From contig JANJXV010000030.1 of NCBI GenBank assembly GCA_024803745.1, positions 2,933,001-2,997,000 of the forward strand: 64,000 bases of DNA, read 5' to 3'. Below are positions 12,774-23,800 of the stretch, piece by piece. Origin of the DNA: Megascapheus bottae (Eukaryota > Chordata > Mammalia > Rodentia > Geomyidae). Each line of letters opens with the position of its first letter. Position 1 is the first letter of the stretch. Both the position numbers and the translations under genes were made by a program. The notes beneath the pieces were generated by a model. That model made no database searches, was not told the DNA's origin, and was given only the letters and a program-made list of their open reading frames with translations.

Positions 12774-13003
12774 TAGTAGAGCTTGAACTCAGGGTCTTAC
12801 ACTCTTATTTGGCTTTTTTTTTTCACTCTCAGCCTTTGCTCTACCACCTATGCCACTCTTCCAGTCTGGCATTTTGCTGGTTAATTAGAGATGGAGTCTT
12901 GAAGACATTTTTGCTCAGAGTGGCTTTGAACTGTGATTTTCCTTTATTTCAGCCTTCTAAGTAGCTAGGATTAACAGGCTAGAGCCGCTGGTACCTGGCT
13001 TCA
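12774..13003 (-). mobile_element. Older B1-Geo composite SINE
   Basis: Read on the minus strand, a B1-like head (gccttctaagtagctaggat on the plus strand is the complement of the B1 'tagctact..gaggc' core) is followed by a Geo-type tail ending at gcttgaactcagggtc on the plus strand. Divergence is high and a T run interrupts the Geo part. The IDL-Geo at 12,581 inserted beside its tail end. Confidence 0.7.
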
Positions 13004-13174
13004 TGTGAGGTCAATTTACCTCAAAATACCTCTCTACTTCACAGGTGGTTGTTTTATGTTTTTGTTGCTTTTTGTTTGCTTTATGCCTGTTTTTTCCATT
13101 AAGACTATTCTGAAAGAAGCCACTCATTCTTTCACATTTTATGTGGGGAAATTAACTCCTAACATTGCCATGCA
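13004..13174. other. Unique non-coding DNA
   Basis: T-rich stretch between the B1-Geo and a MIR. Nothing is recognised. Confidence 0.5.
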
Positions 13175-13290
13175 CAGATATGGAATTTTATATCGATTAT
13201 TTCTTCATGTCTCAATCTTCTCTATAAAATGATCATCATGGTAGCCCCCACTGGCTCTCGGGAAGGATGAGAGGCATAGTAACCAGGACA
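13175..13290 (+). mobile_element. MIR SINE relic
   Basis: tcaatcttctctataaaatg followed by atcatcatggtagcccc and gggaaggatgagaggc tracks the MIR 3' half (cctcatctgtaaaatggggataataatagtacc ... ttgtgaggattaaatgag in consensus). It is old and diverged, with approximate ends. Confidence 0.55.
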
Positions 13291-13580
13291 CAAATTGTAG
13301 TTACTATTTTCTCACTGTATCAGCCTCCGACTGTAGGAATAGCTGATTACGTCTAATCCTTTGCTGGGGCATCATTCAAATGCAAGCTCTTCTCCCAAAT
13401 CTTTCCTTATATTCCTACTTCTCCTTTTCCTTCCATACCCGAGGTACATGGAGCCATGAGCAATAGTTGACTGATAAGTTGATTCTTTTCATTCCTTGAG
13501 GTACTTCCTGCTCACTGGTTGCTGGGACATCATACTTTTATTTGCTGCATTAGCTTTGCTTCTCAGTCTGTGTATGTAAA

Positions 13581-13621
13581 TAGGTAGGTAGGAAGGTAGA
13601 CAGACAGACAGACAGGCAGAA
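13581..13621 (+). repeat. (GTAG)n / (GACA)n tetranucleotide repeat
   Basis: taggtaggtaggaaggtag is followed by (gaca)4 and gaca/ggca variants. A compound imperfect microsatellite. Confidence 0.93.
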
Positions 13622-16600
13622 AGGATGTAAACATGCACAGGGCCATATGTACATATACACAAACACGTTGACTAAATTATTAACTCTTTGGAACAATGAA
13701 CTTACAGTTTAACAAAACTAATACCAGGAAACTAGAATGTGGGGAGGCTAAAGAGGGCCAGAGGTGAACCACTAGTGTGAGGAAGAGTGGGTGGTACAGT
13801 CGTAATCTTCAGTGTGACATATTGAACATGGAGCTGGGTGACTTGACGGGATGGCTGGGTTGAAAGATTGGCGGGGATCACGATGGGAGGGGCTGACATT
13901 GACCCAGATGCACTCCTTTTTACAACTACTCAAAGACAGAAGCGTAAAATAAAATAATACAATATTTAAAAACAAATTTAAAAAACATAGCAATATATCG
14001 CCCCTCATATTGGGGTGATGGATTCGGGGATTTTCCTTGTCCCTTTATAGAAATGCAAGCTGCAGAGGGGAAGGTTTTATCTTCTGTGACCAACATCTAG
14101 ATCAAGCTTCTAAAACAGTGCCTAGAGAAACAGAAGGCACTGGACAATACCTACAGAAGCCCTAAAAATAAGAAATAAGGGAATATATCCCGTAGCTAGC
14201 CACACTCTACAATGGACGAGAGGCAGTGTGCATGTTTCTTCACATGAAGAAATCTGTTGAAGCAAATAGGGCAATCTTGAAATGAGAAGGTTGGTGAAGT
14301 GAAATGGAAAAGTGCAAAAGTAATATACAATTATTCTTCTATCTCGTCTTCACATCTGATTAGGGAAAGGGGGAATTGTTTTGGACAGCGTATGCTATTC
14401 TTTAATTCAGCACAAGCATTGGAATTCCTTTTTCATTTTTCAAGCCCTCTGCCACCTACTTTGTCTTTCATGTTTGTAAATGACAATGATTCGCCCTTCC
14501 TTGGACTGCTGTCAGCTAGCTTGACCTTTGTTCTAATCTTATTGTGTTATATGACCTGCTCTACCTTGCTGAGAAGACATTCAGATTTGAATCTCTGTTA
14601 AACAAGTCAAAAAGAACACACTCGTTCAGCGAAGATCCTATTTTGTTTTCAGGGAATAAATGTGGGAAAAAAAGAGAAAACATTTAGGTATTAGTAAATA
14701 CGGGAGTGTTTTCTCGTTGTACTTTAATAGATAAGTTTCCCCTAGTCAAGTTAGGTCAGGGCCATTCCAAATATTTTCCTATTTTCCAGGATATCAATAG
14801 ACTAACACTGAAGAACCAGCCATTCCTTTTGGTGTTATATACTTGTAGATGACTAGTACAAAGGCTGTTTCTCTTGTTCAAGGCACAGTGCTAGCAAACT
14901 GTTGTTTTATCTGTAAGTGGATGGCTGGTGTGATGGCTGTAATTAGCTATCCCCATCTCAGTTTGAGGAGGCCGTGGAAGGTCTCACAGAAGCGACTACT
15001 CAATCAAGAGCCTTGTGTCCTGGAGGAGCGTAATGACCCACCACAATATTCAGAAGTACATCCCGGACTCCTAGAACATGGCTACTGAACACGGAATAAC
15101 GTTGCAGCCCACACACCAGTGGGCATGAAAGTGGCTCCCACAGCTCACCCCTTGCAGACTCCGTAAGCCAGCAACTCCTTCCCGCTGAGTATGGAGTCAG
15201 AGACAAAACCCACGGTGGAAGGAACCCAGCCTGTTGAATGTATGTTCCATTATGACCGGGATCAAAGGGCAGTCAGTGCCCTTGGGAAGCCAGGGAGAAG
15301 TAACTGGACCCCCCTTCAGTCTTTCCCCAGTCTCTCCCTGTGCAGTCCTCCAGAGGTACACAGGCAGCCTGACAGGGGAATCCAGCAAGCTGCCCCCAAA
15401 TCCAGGACAGCTTTCACAAGACAGAACGTAAGCCCATACAGGGAACATATTTCAAAATATCCTCCAAAGGTAAATGTCATCAGTTTCTTGCCATCCCTGC
15501 ACAAGTTCTCACGAGCCTGGCTTCTCAGGCCATACCTACTTTGCTACTTCTGCAGGACAACCCCCGCCCTCCCCCCCACACCTGTGTTTGGTCCATCTGT
15601 CTCCTTTGCTAAGTTTCACCACCTTCTCCCTCTCATTCTAAGAAAAGTTGCAGTCTTCAGTGTTGCATGAAATGTTTACATTCTGTAGTGTCTTCCTTCT
15701 CATTCTCTCTTCTTTCATTTCCAAACTTTGTAGATTGTTGTAATGTGGCGCTTTCGAATGTCTTGTTTCCTGTTCCACTGCAATCTTCTCCCCATGAGAC
15801 TTGAGTTCTCTAGCGTCTTTAGGCACCTTCTTAATAACTTCTTAGAAGATCTTATTCTGCCTGGGTGATATTGAATGGTTCTGAGGATGACATCATGTCT
15901 TCTTTCTTTAATCTATTTGATGGCTTTCTACCTTGAGACTCAGCCTCTCCTTCTTACCTTCCTCATTTCTTTTCCTTTTTTTCTTGTTTATTTATATATT
16001 TTTTTGGAATTTGGTAATTACTGACTTCTTCCTTTGCCATTCTGAAAGATTTTTGTTTATCTTCTTTCCTGGGAAAACCATGGTGGATTCCCATATCTCT
16101 CTTTTTTTTTTAAGAGTTAACACCATTGGCTGGTATTGATATGGCAAGGCCAGTACATGCAGAGCTGCTGTCTGCATTTGTGGAAATGCCATAAACAATG
16201 TTTCTAGTCAGATAATTTTAAATAATAACTGACTAGAGAAGGTGCAACAAAGAATACATAATTGTCACGCGCCATTTCCAACATGCTCGATGGGCCATTT
16301 TGAACGAGGCATACCTTTGTGTCTTTTGTCAGTGTTGTGGGGTGCAAAGCAGTTTAGGGGTTTGCAGGTGATAAGAGCATGTCAGAAGGGCTCTGGTATA
16401 AATGTGTGCTGACATACATGAGTCCACGTGGGTGCTGTAATGATGGATGGGCGGGACTTCCACAGTGTCCTGGGTCCTGAGGTAGATAGGTTTTAGCAAA
16501 TGGGAAGAGACAGGCCCGAGGCAAGGAGGTACCTTGAAGAAAACACAGAGCTAGGGGAACTTAGACATTCTTGAAACTTTGGGAAAATTCCAGGAGCTGC

Positions 16601-17801
16601 AGTGAAGCAATCAGCATACCAGACAAATGAGAGATTGAACTACTGTTTGAGAACACTGATTGAACGAGATAAAGGGGAAAACAAGCAGTATGACAGACTA
16701 AGGAAAGAAACCTTTTGAAATACGTCTGATTACTTTCTTCCAGTTTTATCAAAATGGAAGACTATGAAAGGAAAATCTTGGAAAGAATTTGAAAACAATC
16801 CACCTGTTTTCTCTATAATCTGTTTTATTGCCTTTCACAAATGGTAAGCCTGCCACTAATCCAGAGAGAGAAACCTAGTTTTAAAAGATAATTGAATTTA
16901 CACTAGTATAGCCATAGAATCAGACTCTTGTTTTCCTTAAAGGTGTGATTAGCAATTAGAAAATGAGGAAACAAAATTGAATTTTAGCCAAAGTATGTAC
17001 GAAAAGTTTAGTCAAAAAAAATTGCAATGTGTTGCCCGGCTTCAGGCTCCAGAGAATATTTTTTAAGTCATGAGAAGTTGATTCAGACTGAGATTTATGA
17101 TGCTCAGAAACAAAATCCAGCAGGCACAAGTTTATTAGAAAAAGTTAATCTCTCATAACTGGAAGTACTATGAAAAGTGTACATTACTTTAATTTACATT
17201 GATGAAGAAATACAATACTTTTAATAAGCACCTTTCATTTCCTTACATAAGAAACATAATGCTAGGATCTATTTGGAAAAAGCATGAATCCCTCTCAAAA
17301 TTTGACATAACAAAAGGAGCCCAGGGCATTATGAAGTGTATCCGTTCTCATCAATGGTCAGGCCTCATGTACACCAGCACAATCTATCGGATGAAGTTGG
17401 TTTGTCGTGGCCTATACCCAATAAAACTCAACATTGTTCTGCCACCAAAGAGCAATGTATCCAAGTACGGCTGCCTCAGCTTTAAAGTTTCCAGCAGAAG
17501 AGGATCTGCTCTGCTCTCCAGCGTGTCCTGTGCTATTAGCAGAAGAGGGGATTGCTTCTTTCCCATCCCTGTGGGAACACTTGTCTCCACAGCGGCCATC
17601 CTAGTCCTGGTTTCTCAGCTTCTGTTCTCCATGTCACAGCTAGTGTGAAAGTGTCACATCCTGCCTGTCAGTTGGAAACTGACTCCAGGCAACCACAGGA
17701 TTCCAGATTGCCCAGCTTCCTCTCAAACTTCAGAAGAACATGGTTGAGGATGTGACACTTTCTTGCTAACCCTTTCTCATCTCCCATCTGTTAGCTGTTA
17801 G
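13622..17801. other. Long unique non-coding stretch
   Basis: No supportable gene, SINE or LINE in about 4.2 kb. The frames at 15,191-15,670 (159 codons) and 17,199-17,648 (149 codons) are the longest here but match nothing known and show no splice context. A short patch near 16,270 (cacgcgccatttcc, then gggccattttgaac) has two GCCATTT motifs and several CpGs; its meaning is unclear. Confidence 0.5.
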
Positions 17802-17860
17802 GTGTGTGTGTGTGTGTGTGTGTGAGTGTGTGTGTGTGTGTGCACGCGTGCTTGTGTGTA
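17802..17860 (+). repeat. (GT)n microsatellite with gcacgcgtgc
   Basis: Two GT blocks separated by one GA step, then tgcacgcgtgcttgtgtg. Alternating purine-pyrimidine. Confidence 0.95.
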
Positions 17861-19725
17861 TGCAATCTGATCATTGCGGGAGCTTCATAAGGAGAGAAGT
17901 GGATGGTCTCCCTGGGTTATGGTAGGCACGGATGCCAGGGTAACCCGCTATTCTATAACTTCTTCCCTAACCTACCCCCAGACAATCATTTATTCAAGGA
18001 TACAAAGTGGCAGCTTGCAGTTGTCCCTGCTATAGGAGGTAACTGAGCACTGGGGACTGACATGAATGGGGTGACATTGAGGACACGTGTGCTAACAAAA
18101 GTGTGACATTTCAGTCACTACAAATAAACTCAACCTAGACAAACATAGTATAAGGGACAGGAAACTCACTTAAGACACTAGAAAACCAGCAACTGAACAG
18201 GTATCATTAAGATGTGAAAATATTGAAGGGTGGTTCATGGAGACTTGTGAAAACAAAATGCTCGTGTAGAGAAATTTCATCTTGTATCAATTGTTCTCAC
18301 CGCATGTAAATAGTTAATGAAAATTATGATAGTCAGATTAACAGATAATAGACGAGGTATAGATGATAAAGAGTAAATCAATGGGTAGATAGATGATAGA
18401 TAATAGTGAGAACTAGAGAGAGAGAGAATATTCCAATTGTGCCATTGTGGTACAAGTTCTTTAGTGTGTCCTCTGTGATTCTCAATGAAGCATCGCCATC
18501 CTGTTTTCCCACTTCATGTCTTACCTCTTAACTTTCTCCAACTCTGCAATCAGCTCAGTAGCCTGTGGGCATGAAAGTCCCTCTCAGCTTCCCAGCCCAG
18601 GAAGAACAGAAGAGGCCCACGTTCTGGTCCCATCTCACCCACGGAGGATGAAAGATAGGAGAGTTCGTGAGTGTGAGCATGCAAGTCAGGCCAGCCTGTC
18701 CTTAAGCTTGTAAGATTCTGTGTGCGTCTGTAGCTTGTGTGCCGTGGCTTGATTCATAGGAGCGACAGGAATTCTCCATTCTCCCTGCAAAATGCCGACA
18801 CAGACTTGATGTCCAAACATCTCTGAATTCTGTTGATACGTTCTACTTATTATGCACATTGCCCACTTTTCTTGACAGTAGACAGTGAATGAGGCAAAGC
18901 TATGCATAAAGGAAAACAAAAGCTCAGAAACTCAGTAAGGACAATTGGTCGTACTTTTTTAAACCTCCCAAACCATCCCTTGAATTAGGAAAGAGACAAA
19001 TAAATACAAAATATGGTTGAAAATGCAAAAAAGTTGTTTCTCAGTTGGATTCACAAAGTGTCTACACTATCACTTAAAAGTAAAATTTAAACCGGAAGTT
19101 TTGGAGCATTCAGGATGAATATAATTTATGCAAGAAGAAAAGCCAAGTACTTTATTAGTGAGAGGAAAGGCTTTGGTCACATGACCAAAGGTGGAGCAAG
19201 GAAAGTATAGTAAGGCTTTACATCACAGAACCTGGCAGGCATGTGGCCAGACTGTTGTGGAAAAGCAAAACCAGAAAAGGAAGAAAATTGGATAGAACTC
19301 AGCAGGCTGCAGTAAGGTTCTAAATCATGGAAAACCTGCTGGAATCCAAAACTATTGGGAGCTTAAGCCAAACTTCTAACCTCAGATGACAAAATGATGG
19401 TATATTAATCTCTTCTGGAATGGTTACATTGGAAACCAATATCCATAATTAGAACACTTATATATCCTTTACAAACATGTGGGTTCTGAGGCTTCATTCA
19501 CTGAGGATCAAAGAGGAAAAGCACCTACTTAGGGGAAATAGTTGTCACCAACAAAACTACAAAGGGCAACTACAGAATCATGACTTGGTTCGTCGGTAAT
19601 AAGGTATTTTATATGTGTGTACGTGTGTAGTTGCTAAGTAACCAATGAAATGCAACCCTCACCCACCGCAATGACTCCAAACAACAGATCAACGCCACTG
19701 GGTTAAAATACAAAGTGAATAATAC
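17861..19725. other. Unique non-coding DNA
   Basis: Includes weak GATA-type repeats (tagatagatgatagata) near 18,385 and a short GA run near 18,415. No gene is recognised. Confidence 0.5.
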
Positions 19726-19926
19726 GCTGCTGGCTCCTATCTGTAATTCTAGTGACTCTGGAGGCTGAGATCTGAGAACTATGGTTTAAAATCAGATCAG
19801 GCAGAAAAGTTGGAGGGACTTGTCTCCAATTAATCAACCAAAAAGTAGAGGTATGACCAGCCTTGATCCAAAAAGCCAAATGAGGAAGCCCTGAGTTCAA
19901 GGCCAAGTACTAGCACAAAATAAAAG
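19726..19926 (+). mobile_element. B1-Geo composite SINE
   Basis: A 7SL-derived B1-like head (ctatctgtaattctagtgac, then ggaggctgagatctgagaa) joins a Geo tail (aggaagccctgagttcaagg, then ctagcacaaaataaaa). The junction retains the gacttgtctccaattaatca motif typical of the other B1-Geo copies here. It is diverged, without clear target-site duplications. Confidence 0.8.
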
Positions 19927-21407
19927 ATAGTCACTATTATGGAGTACGGAGGTTTTGATTCTTGAATTGATTGGTAAGATGGTCTTTTCAACCACGGACG
20001 TAAGACATTTTCTTTACCTTAGGCTCTTCCTTATCTAAGGAAACTCTCAAATGCACGCAGAAAAAAATATAGCAAATTCTTGACTTAGCATTAATTTCAT
20101 CTTAACACTGACAAGATTTTACTAGCAAATGGTAAAAGATCACTTAGCCATCTCATTGAAGCCATACATTAACTTTTGTAGAAATAGGTTTCTTCCTGGC
20201 ATTCAAAAGGATTTTAAAACATATTAACTGATTCTAAAATAGCCAAGGTAGACAGTTTTTGCTCATTTCTGCTCTTAGGATTTATGATTCATACCACAGA
20301 ATTCAGATAAATCCTTCTACTTTAGAAACATTTCAACATCACAATTACAACAATGCCTCTTTGATTCAACAGTCTCTTTAGTCAATTTCTTGGCTGTCAA
20401 GGGAAGTTATATTTATTACTGTTTCTTGAGAAGCCATAAACCCAACAAAAAGCATGCTTCATTTGAGAAAAAGTTTATTTTTGAAAAACCACTACTCGTG
20501 GAAAAGAGAATGCGTACATAGAATGTTGTTTAGGTTCCAGCAGACTCTTAGTTATGCACAAATCTCTACCTACTGACACATTAATAACAGCAAATATCAT
20601 TAGAGTCATATCAGCCTGGCAAGCCTTGATTAAACAGATGAACAATTAATGTATTTACAAAAAGGAACAAAAGACTCAGCATGAGAAGAGTTCAGCTGCC
20701 TTAAGCAATGCTCAGGTGAGACTTGGTCTCTGAGAAAATCACACCACTGCAGTGTTTCTTTACTTTGCTTTTATCTTTTTTTCTTCCCTTAAGAGAATTG
20801 TTCCTATCTATTCTCATTTTCATCTTTGCCTTCCTATTAGATTAGGTTTTGTTTGTTCCTTATTGGGTTTGATCTAGAGTAAATCATATTCATTTTTTTA
20901 AGAACACATTTGATTTCGAGAGTGGAACTTATAGGTTTCATCATTTTAAAAAGTCACTACAATGACTTTTTTAAAAAGCTGTAGGTAAACATGTCTCTTT
21001 ACTTGTATGAAGGAGGCTTTTCTCTGCCATTAGAATGTAAGCTTTCTTCAAATTTCAGAGAGTCTGAGTCACACCCATTGTCTGGATTGGTTTGTACAGA
21101 TTTGAGAGTGTTGGTTAATTTCAGGGACAAAGATGGGAGAGTTTTTCGCAGCGAATGAGGGATTCAAAGATGAGAAATCATGCACTTTTTATGAAAAAGT
21201 AGGTTAACTCTTTCCTGTAATTCCTTGAGAATTACACTTACAGATATATTTTGGATGTTTCTTTTTTCACTTAAGCACCACTGCCAGCTGAAGATTTCCA
21301 ATCTCCAGATCCTTAGGTTTTCATGTTTCAGTCTAGTCTTTCATCTTTTGTCCTGATTGACCGTCACGCCTTTTTCACGCAGCTTGCAGGTATCCTGTAA
21401 ACTTACT
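19927..21407. other. Unique AT-rich non-coding DNA
   Basis: No repeat family or gene is recognised. The sequence lacks SINEs and simple repeats for 1.5 kb, which is compatible with conserved non-coding content, but that needs an alignment. Confidence 0.5.
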
Positions 21408-21500
21408 GCCTGTCACCTGGTGCTTTAATTCAAGCTACTCAGGAGGCTGAGCTCTGAGGATCAAGATTCGAAGCCATTGCAAGTTGGAGGAGAAAGGAGT
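21408..21500 (+). mobile_element. B1-like SINE head, truncated
   Basis: cctgtcacctggtgctttaa, then ctactcaggaggctgagctc and tgaggatcaagattcgaagc are the B1-type core found in the B1-Geo copies. The Geo tail is absent; sequence shared with other loci (21,538 onward) follows instead. Confidence 0.7.
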
Positions 21501-21537
21501 GAGAAGTGCTGAGAGAGAGAAAATGAGGGAGGGGTAA

Positions 21538-21640
21538 CAGTGTTTAAGAAGAAATGCACTCATAATCTTGTTTATGTAACTGTAACCCTCCTTGTTCATC
21601 ACCTTTACAATAAATATCTAAAAACTAAAAAGATAAAATA
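21538..21640 (+). repeat. Dispersed repeat 3' end with AATAAA signal
   Basis: gaagaaatgcactcata, then taactgtaaccctcc and atcacctttacaataaat resemble 29,148-29,228 (aaagaaatgcactcata, taactgtaagccctc, a gcacctctatc stretch, aataaataaa) and, more weakly, 23,918-23,970. A shared end with a polyadenylation-type AATAAA suggests the 3' end of a LINE or LTR family. I cannot name the family. Confidence 0.55.
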
Positions 21641-21836
21641 AATATTTCAAGAAATAATAAAATATGCCATGAGCTAAACAGTAAACACATTTCAATAAAA
21701 CATTAATATATATATGTATGTGTATATATCTGAAGCCTCCATTCACACTGAGTGTGCCAGGAAGAAGTGCCATTCGTTATGTCAGAAAGGCTGAGCCCTG
21801 AGCCCAAGCACAAAAAGCCTTGAAACTCAATAAACT

Positions 21837-21950
21837 ACTCAGAAAAATCTGGAAATGGCTCTGTGGTTCAAGTGGCAGAGTTCTAGATTTGAGCACAAAG
21901 AAGCTCAGGGACAGTGCACAGGCCCTGAATTCAAGCTCCAGGATTAGAGA
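21837..21950 (+). mobile_element. Geo SINE monomer / tail
   Basis: ctctgtggttcaagtggcag, then gctcagggacagtgcacagg and ccctgaattcaagctccagg match the Geo half. No clear IDL or B1 head precedes it. The A-rich tail has become an ACC/AAC microsatellite. Confidence 0.8.
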
Positions 21951-21985
21951 AACCACCACCACCACCACCAACAACAACAAACAAC
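21951..21985 (+). repeat. (ACC)n-(AAC)n microsatellite
   Basis: accaccaccaccaccacc is followed by aacaacaacaaacaac. It has grown in the tail of the preceding Geo element. Confidence 0.93.
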
Positions 21986-23602
21986 CTGCTTCTTTGCTCT
22001 GTCAATCATTTTACTCCTCCTGATAGCCCCTCCCCTTCTGGGACATGCATGGAGTCTTTTCTGCCAACTTCACTATTCCTGTCTGAAATCCTCTTTTCCA
22101 GAAAATTCCAACTACTTCCTGCTTGCGGGTGACTAGACATGAAGCAGAATTTTGTTTTTTAAATGTAACTATTACAATATATTCAGAGGACTGAATGTGT
22201 GCATCACTTTATAACCTATCAACTTCAAACATCTCTGCAATAATTCAGCATTTCTGTTTCAAACAAGCAATATCTGAAAAAAAAATGTGTGGCCCAGATT
22301 TTATATAGAAAAACCATGCTAGATAGTTTTATTTAGTCCCCCAAATTTTGTTCCATACCATGTACTATATGAAACAACTTCTGTACCATATTACATAATT
22401 CACTGTTAATCACAGTTCTGGCTTGTGAGTCATAGATTTATTTTGATGTTTCAAGTGTCCTAATTTTTTTTCTAAACTAATCTTTTCTAAAACTTCTTCA
22501 TGAAGCATTTTCTCCCCCCTCCCCCTCCCCACTTAAAAAAAAACAATGGCAAACTTTGAAGTCCTTGTAGGAGAAACATTAAAGGAAACAAATGACTACC
22601 TTTTGATTTGTAACAGAAATTAAAGTACTAACCAAATAAACAATAATTCTATACCTTAAGAATAGATTTTAAAAAAAAGGAAAAAGAAGGGCTATTTTTG
22701 TACTTTTAGCATAGTTCTTGACCCTTAACAGGAAAAGCTGGAGGAGTTAGCAGCAGATTCCTTCCTCCAGAAGCCCCATGAACCCCACTGGCTTCAGACA
22801 TTGCTGGAGTTCAGTGCACAAGTGTGAAAAAAGATCCCCAACACAGCTGTTCTCGAGTAAGTAAGGATATTGCTTTTAGCATCACCACTTTGGAGAATCA
22901 GCCTCGTCGAGTCTACCTCTCTGCTGGCTTTCTCCTCCTGGTTTGACCCTCTCAGCCTAGGACCCCACCTGTTCCTGTGGGCTCGGGCCTTGGCCTGCCT
23001 GTCCCTCTGCTGTGCACATGGCTGTAGGATTGCATGGGATGAGATTTATCATCATGTTCCGTGTATTGGTCTGTAACAGACAGATTAGGACTTCTCAGCT
23101 GTTATGTCTCCTACGATTCCCAGCCTTCCATGAAGGGAATTTCCTCAAAGTTTGGAATGCCAAGAAGCTATGGGGACGCTGCCTCAGACATCTTCTCACA
23201 CACCATGGCCTCGTTAGCCTGTTCTTTGCTGTAAAGGAAGTCCAGTAACCACTTGGGAAATAAGGGAGAAACTAAGGCTGAAACATCAAATCCCACCAGA
23301 AGGGGGAACGAAAGAGGATGAGTACCTTTGCATCCCATCTCCTGGGTAAAAGAAACCCAACCATCAAACAGGTATTTCCACCAAGCTGTCTCCAGAGAGT
23401 GTTTAGAAAATGAGTGAGTGGCACTGAACTTTAGACACTGGCTTTAGAAACAGTTCACTCAGGAGAGGAGAAGTTCCGAGGGTTGTGTGTGGATTCAAAC
23501 CTGAGTAGACTCCTGACTGATACTTGTATATGTGGCGATATCTCCACCAGGTCACAGGACTGCTCTGGGAATGAAGGGTGTTGTCTTTAAAAAAAAAATC
23601 CA
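21986..23602. other. Unique non-coding DNA
   Basis: Contains a C-rich run (ccccccctccccctcccc, approximate) near 22,515 followed by an A run. No supportable gene. Confidence 0.5.
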
Positions 23603-23797
23603 GGCTTGGAGTGTGGCCTAGTAGCAGAGTGCTTGCCTAGCATGCACAAAGACCCAGGTTCGATTCCTTAGTACCACATACACAGAAAAAAGCTAGAAAT
23701 GGTGCTGTGGCTCAAGTGGTAGTAGCATTAGCCTTGTGAAATCCCAAGGACAGTGCTCAGGCCCGGAGCTCAAGCCCAGGACTGGCAAAAAAAAAAT
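23603..23797 (+). mobile_element. IDL-Geo dimeric SINE
   Basis: The IDL monomer has a canonical B box, ggttcgattcc (near 23,657), and the gtgcttgcctagcatgca signature. Then come cacagaaaaaagctagaaatg and a full Geo tail to aagcccaggactggcaaaaa. A-rich sequence ending in tcca occurs on both sides (aaaaaaaatcca up to 23,602 and again to 23,800), a probable target-site duplication blurred by the A tail. Confidence 0.92.
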
Positions 23798-23800
23798 CCA

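Noticed and set aside
15191..15670. 159-codon plus-strand open frame, the longest non-repetitive one
   Set aside because: No recognisable domain or family, no nearby splice or promoter signals and ordinary composition. Such lengths occur by chance in 64 kb read in six frames.
17199..17648. 149-codon plus-strand frame with a hydrophobic C-terminus
   Set aside because: The hydrophobic end comes from T-rich DNA. No family resemblance and no gene context.
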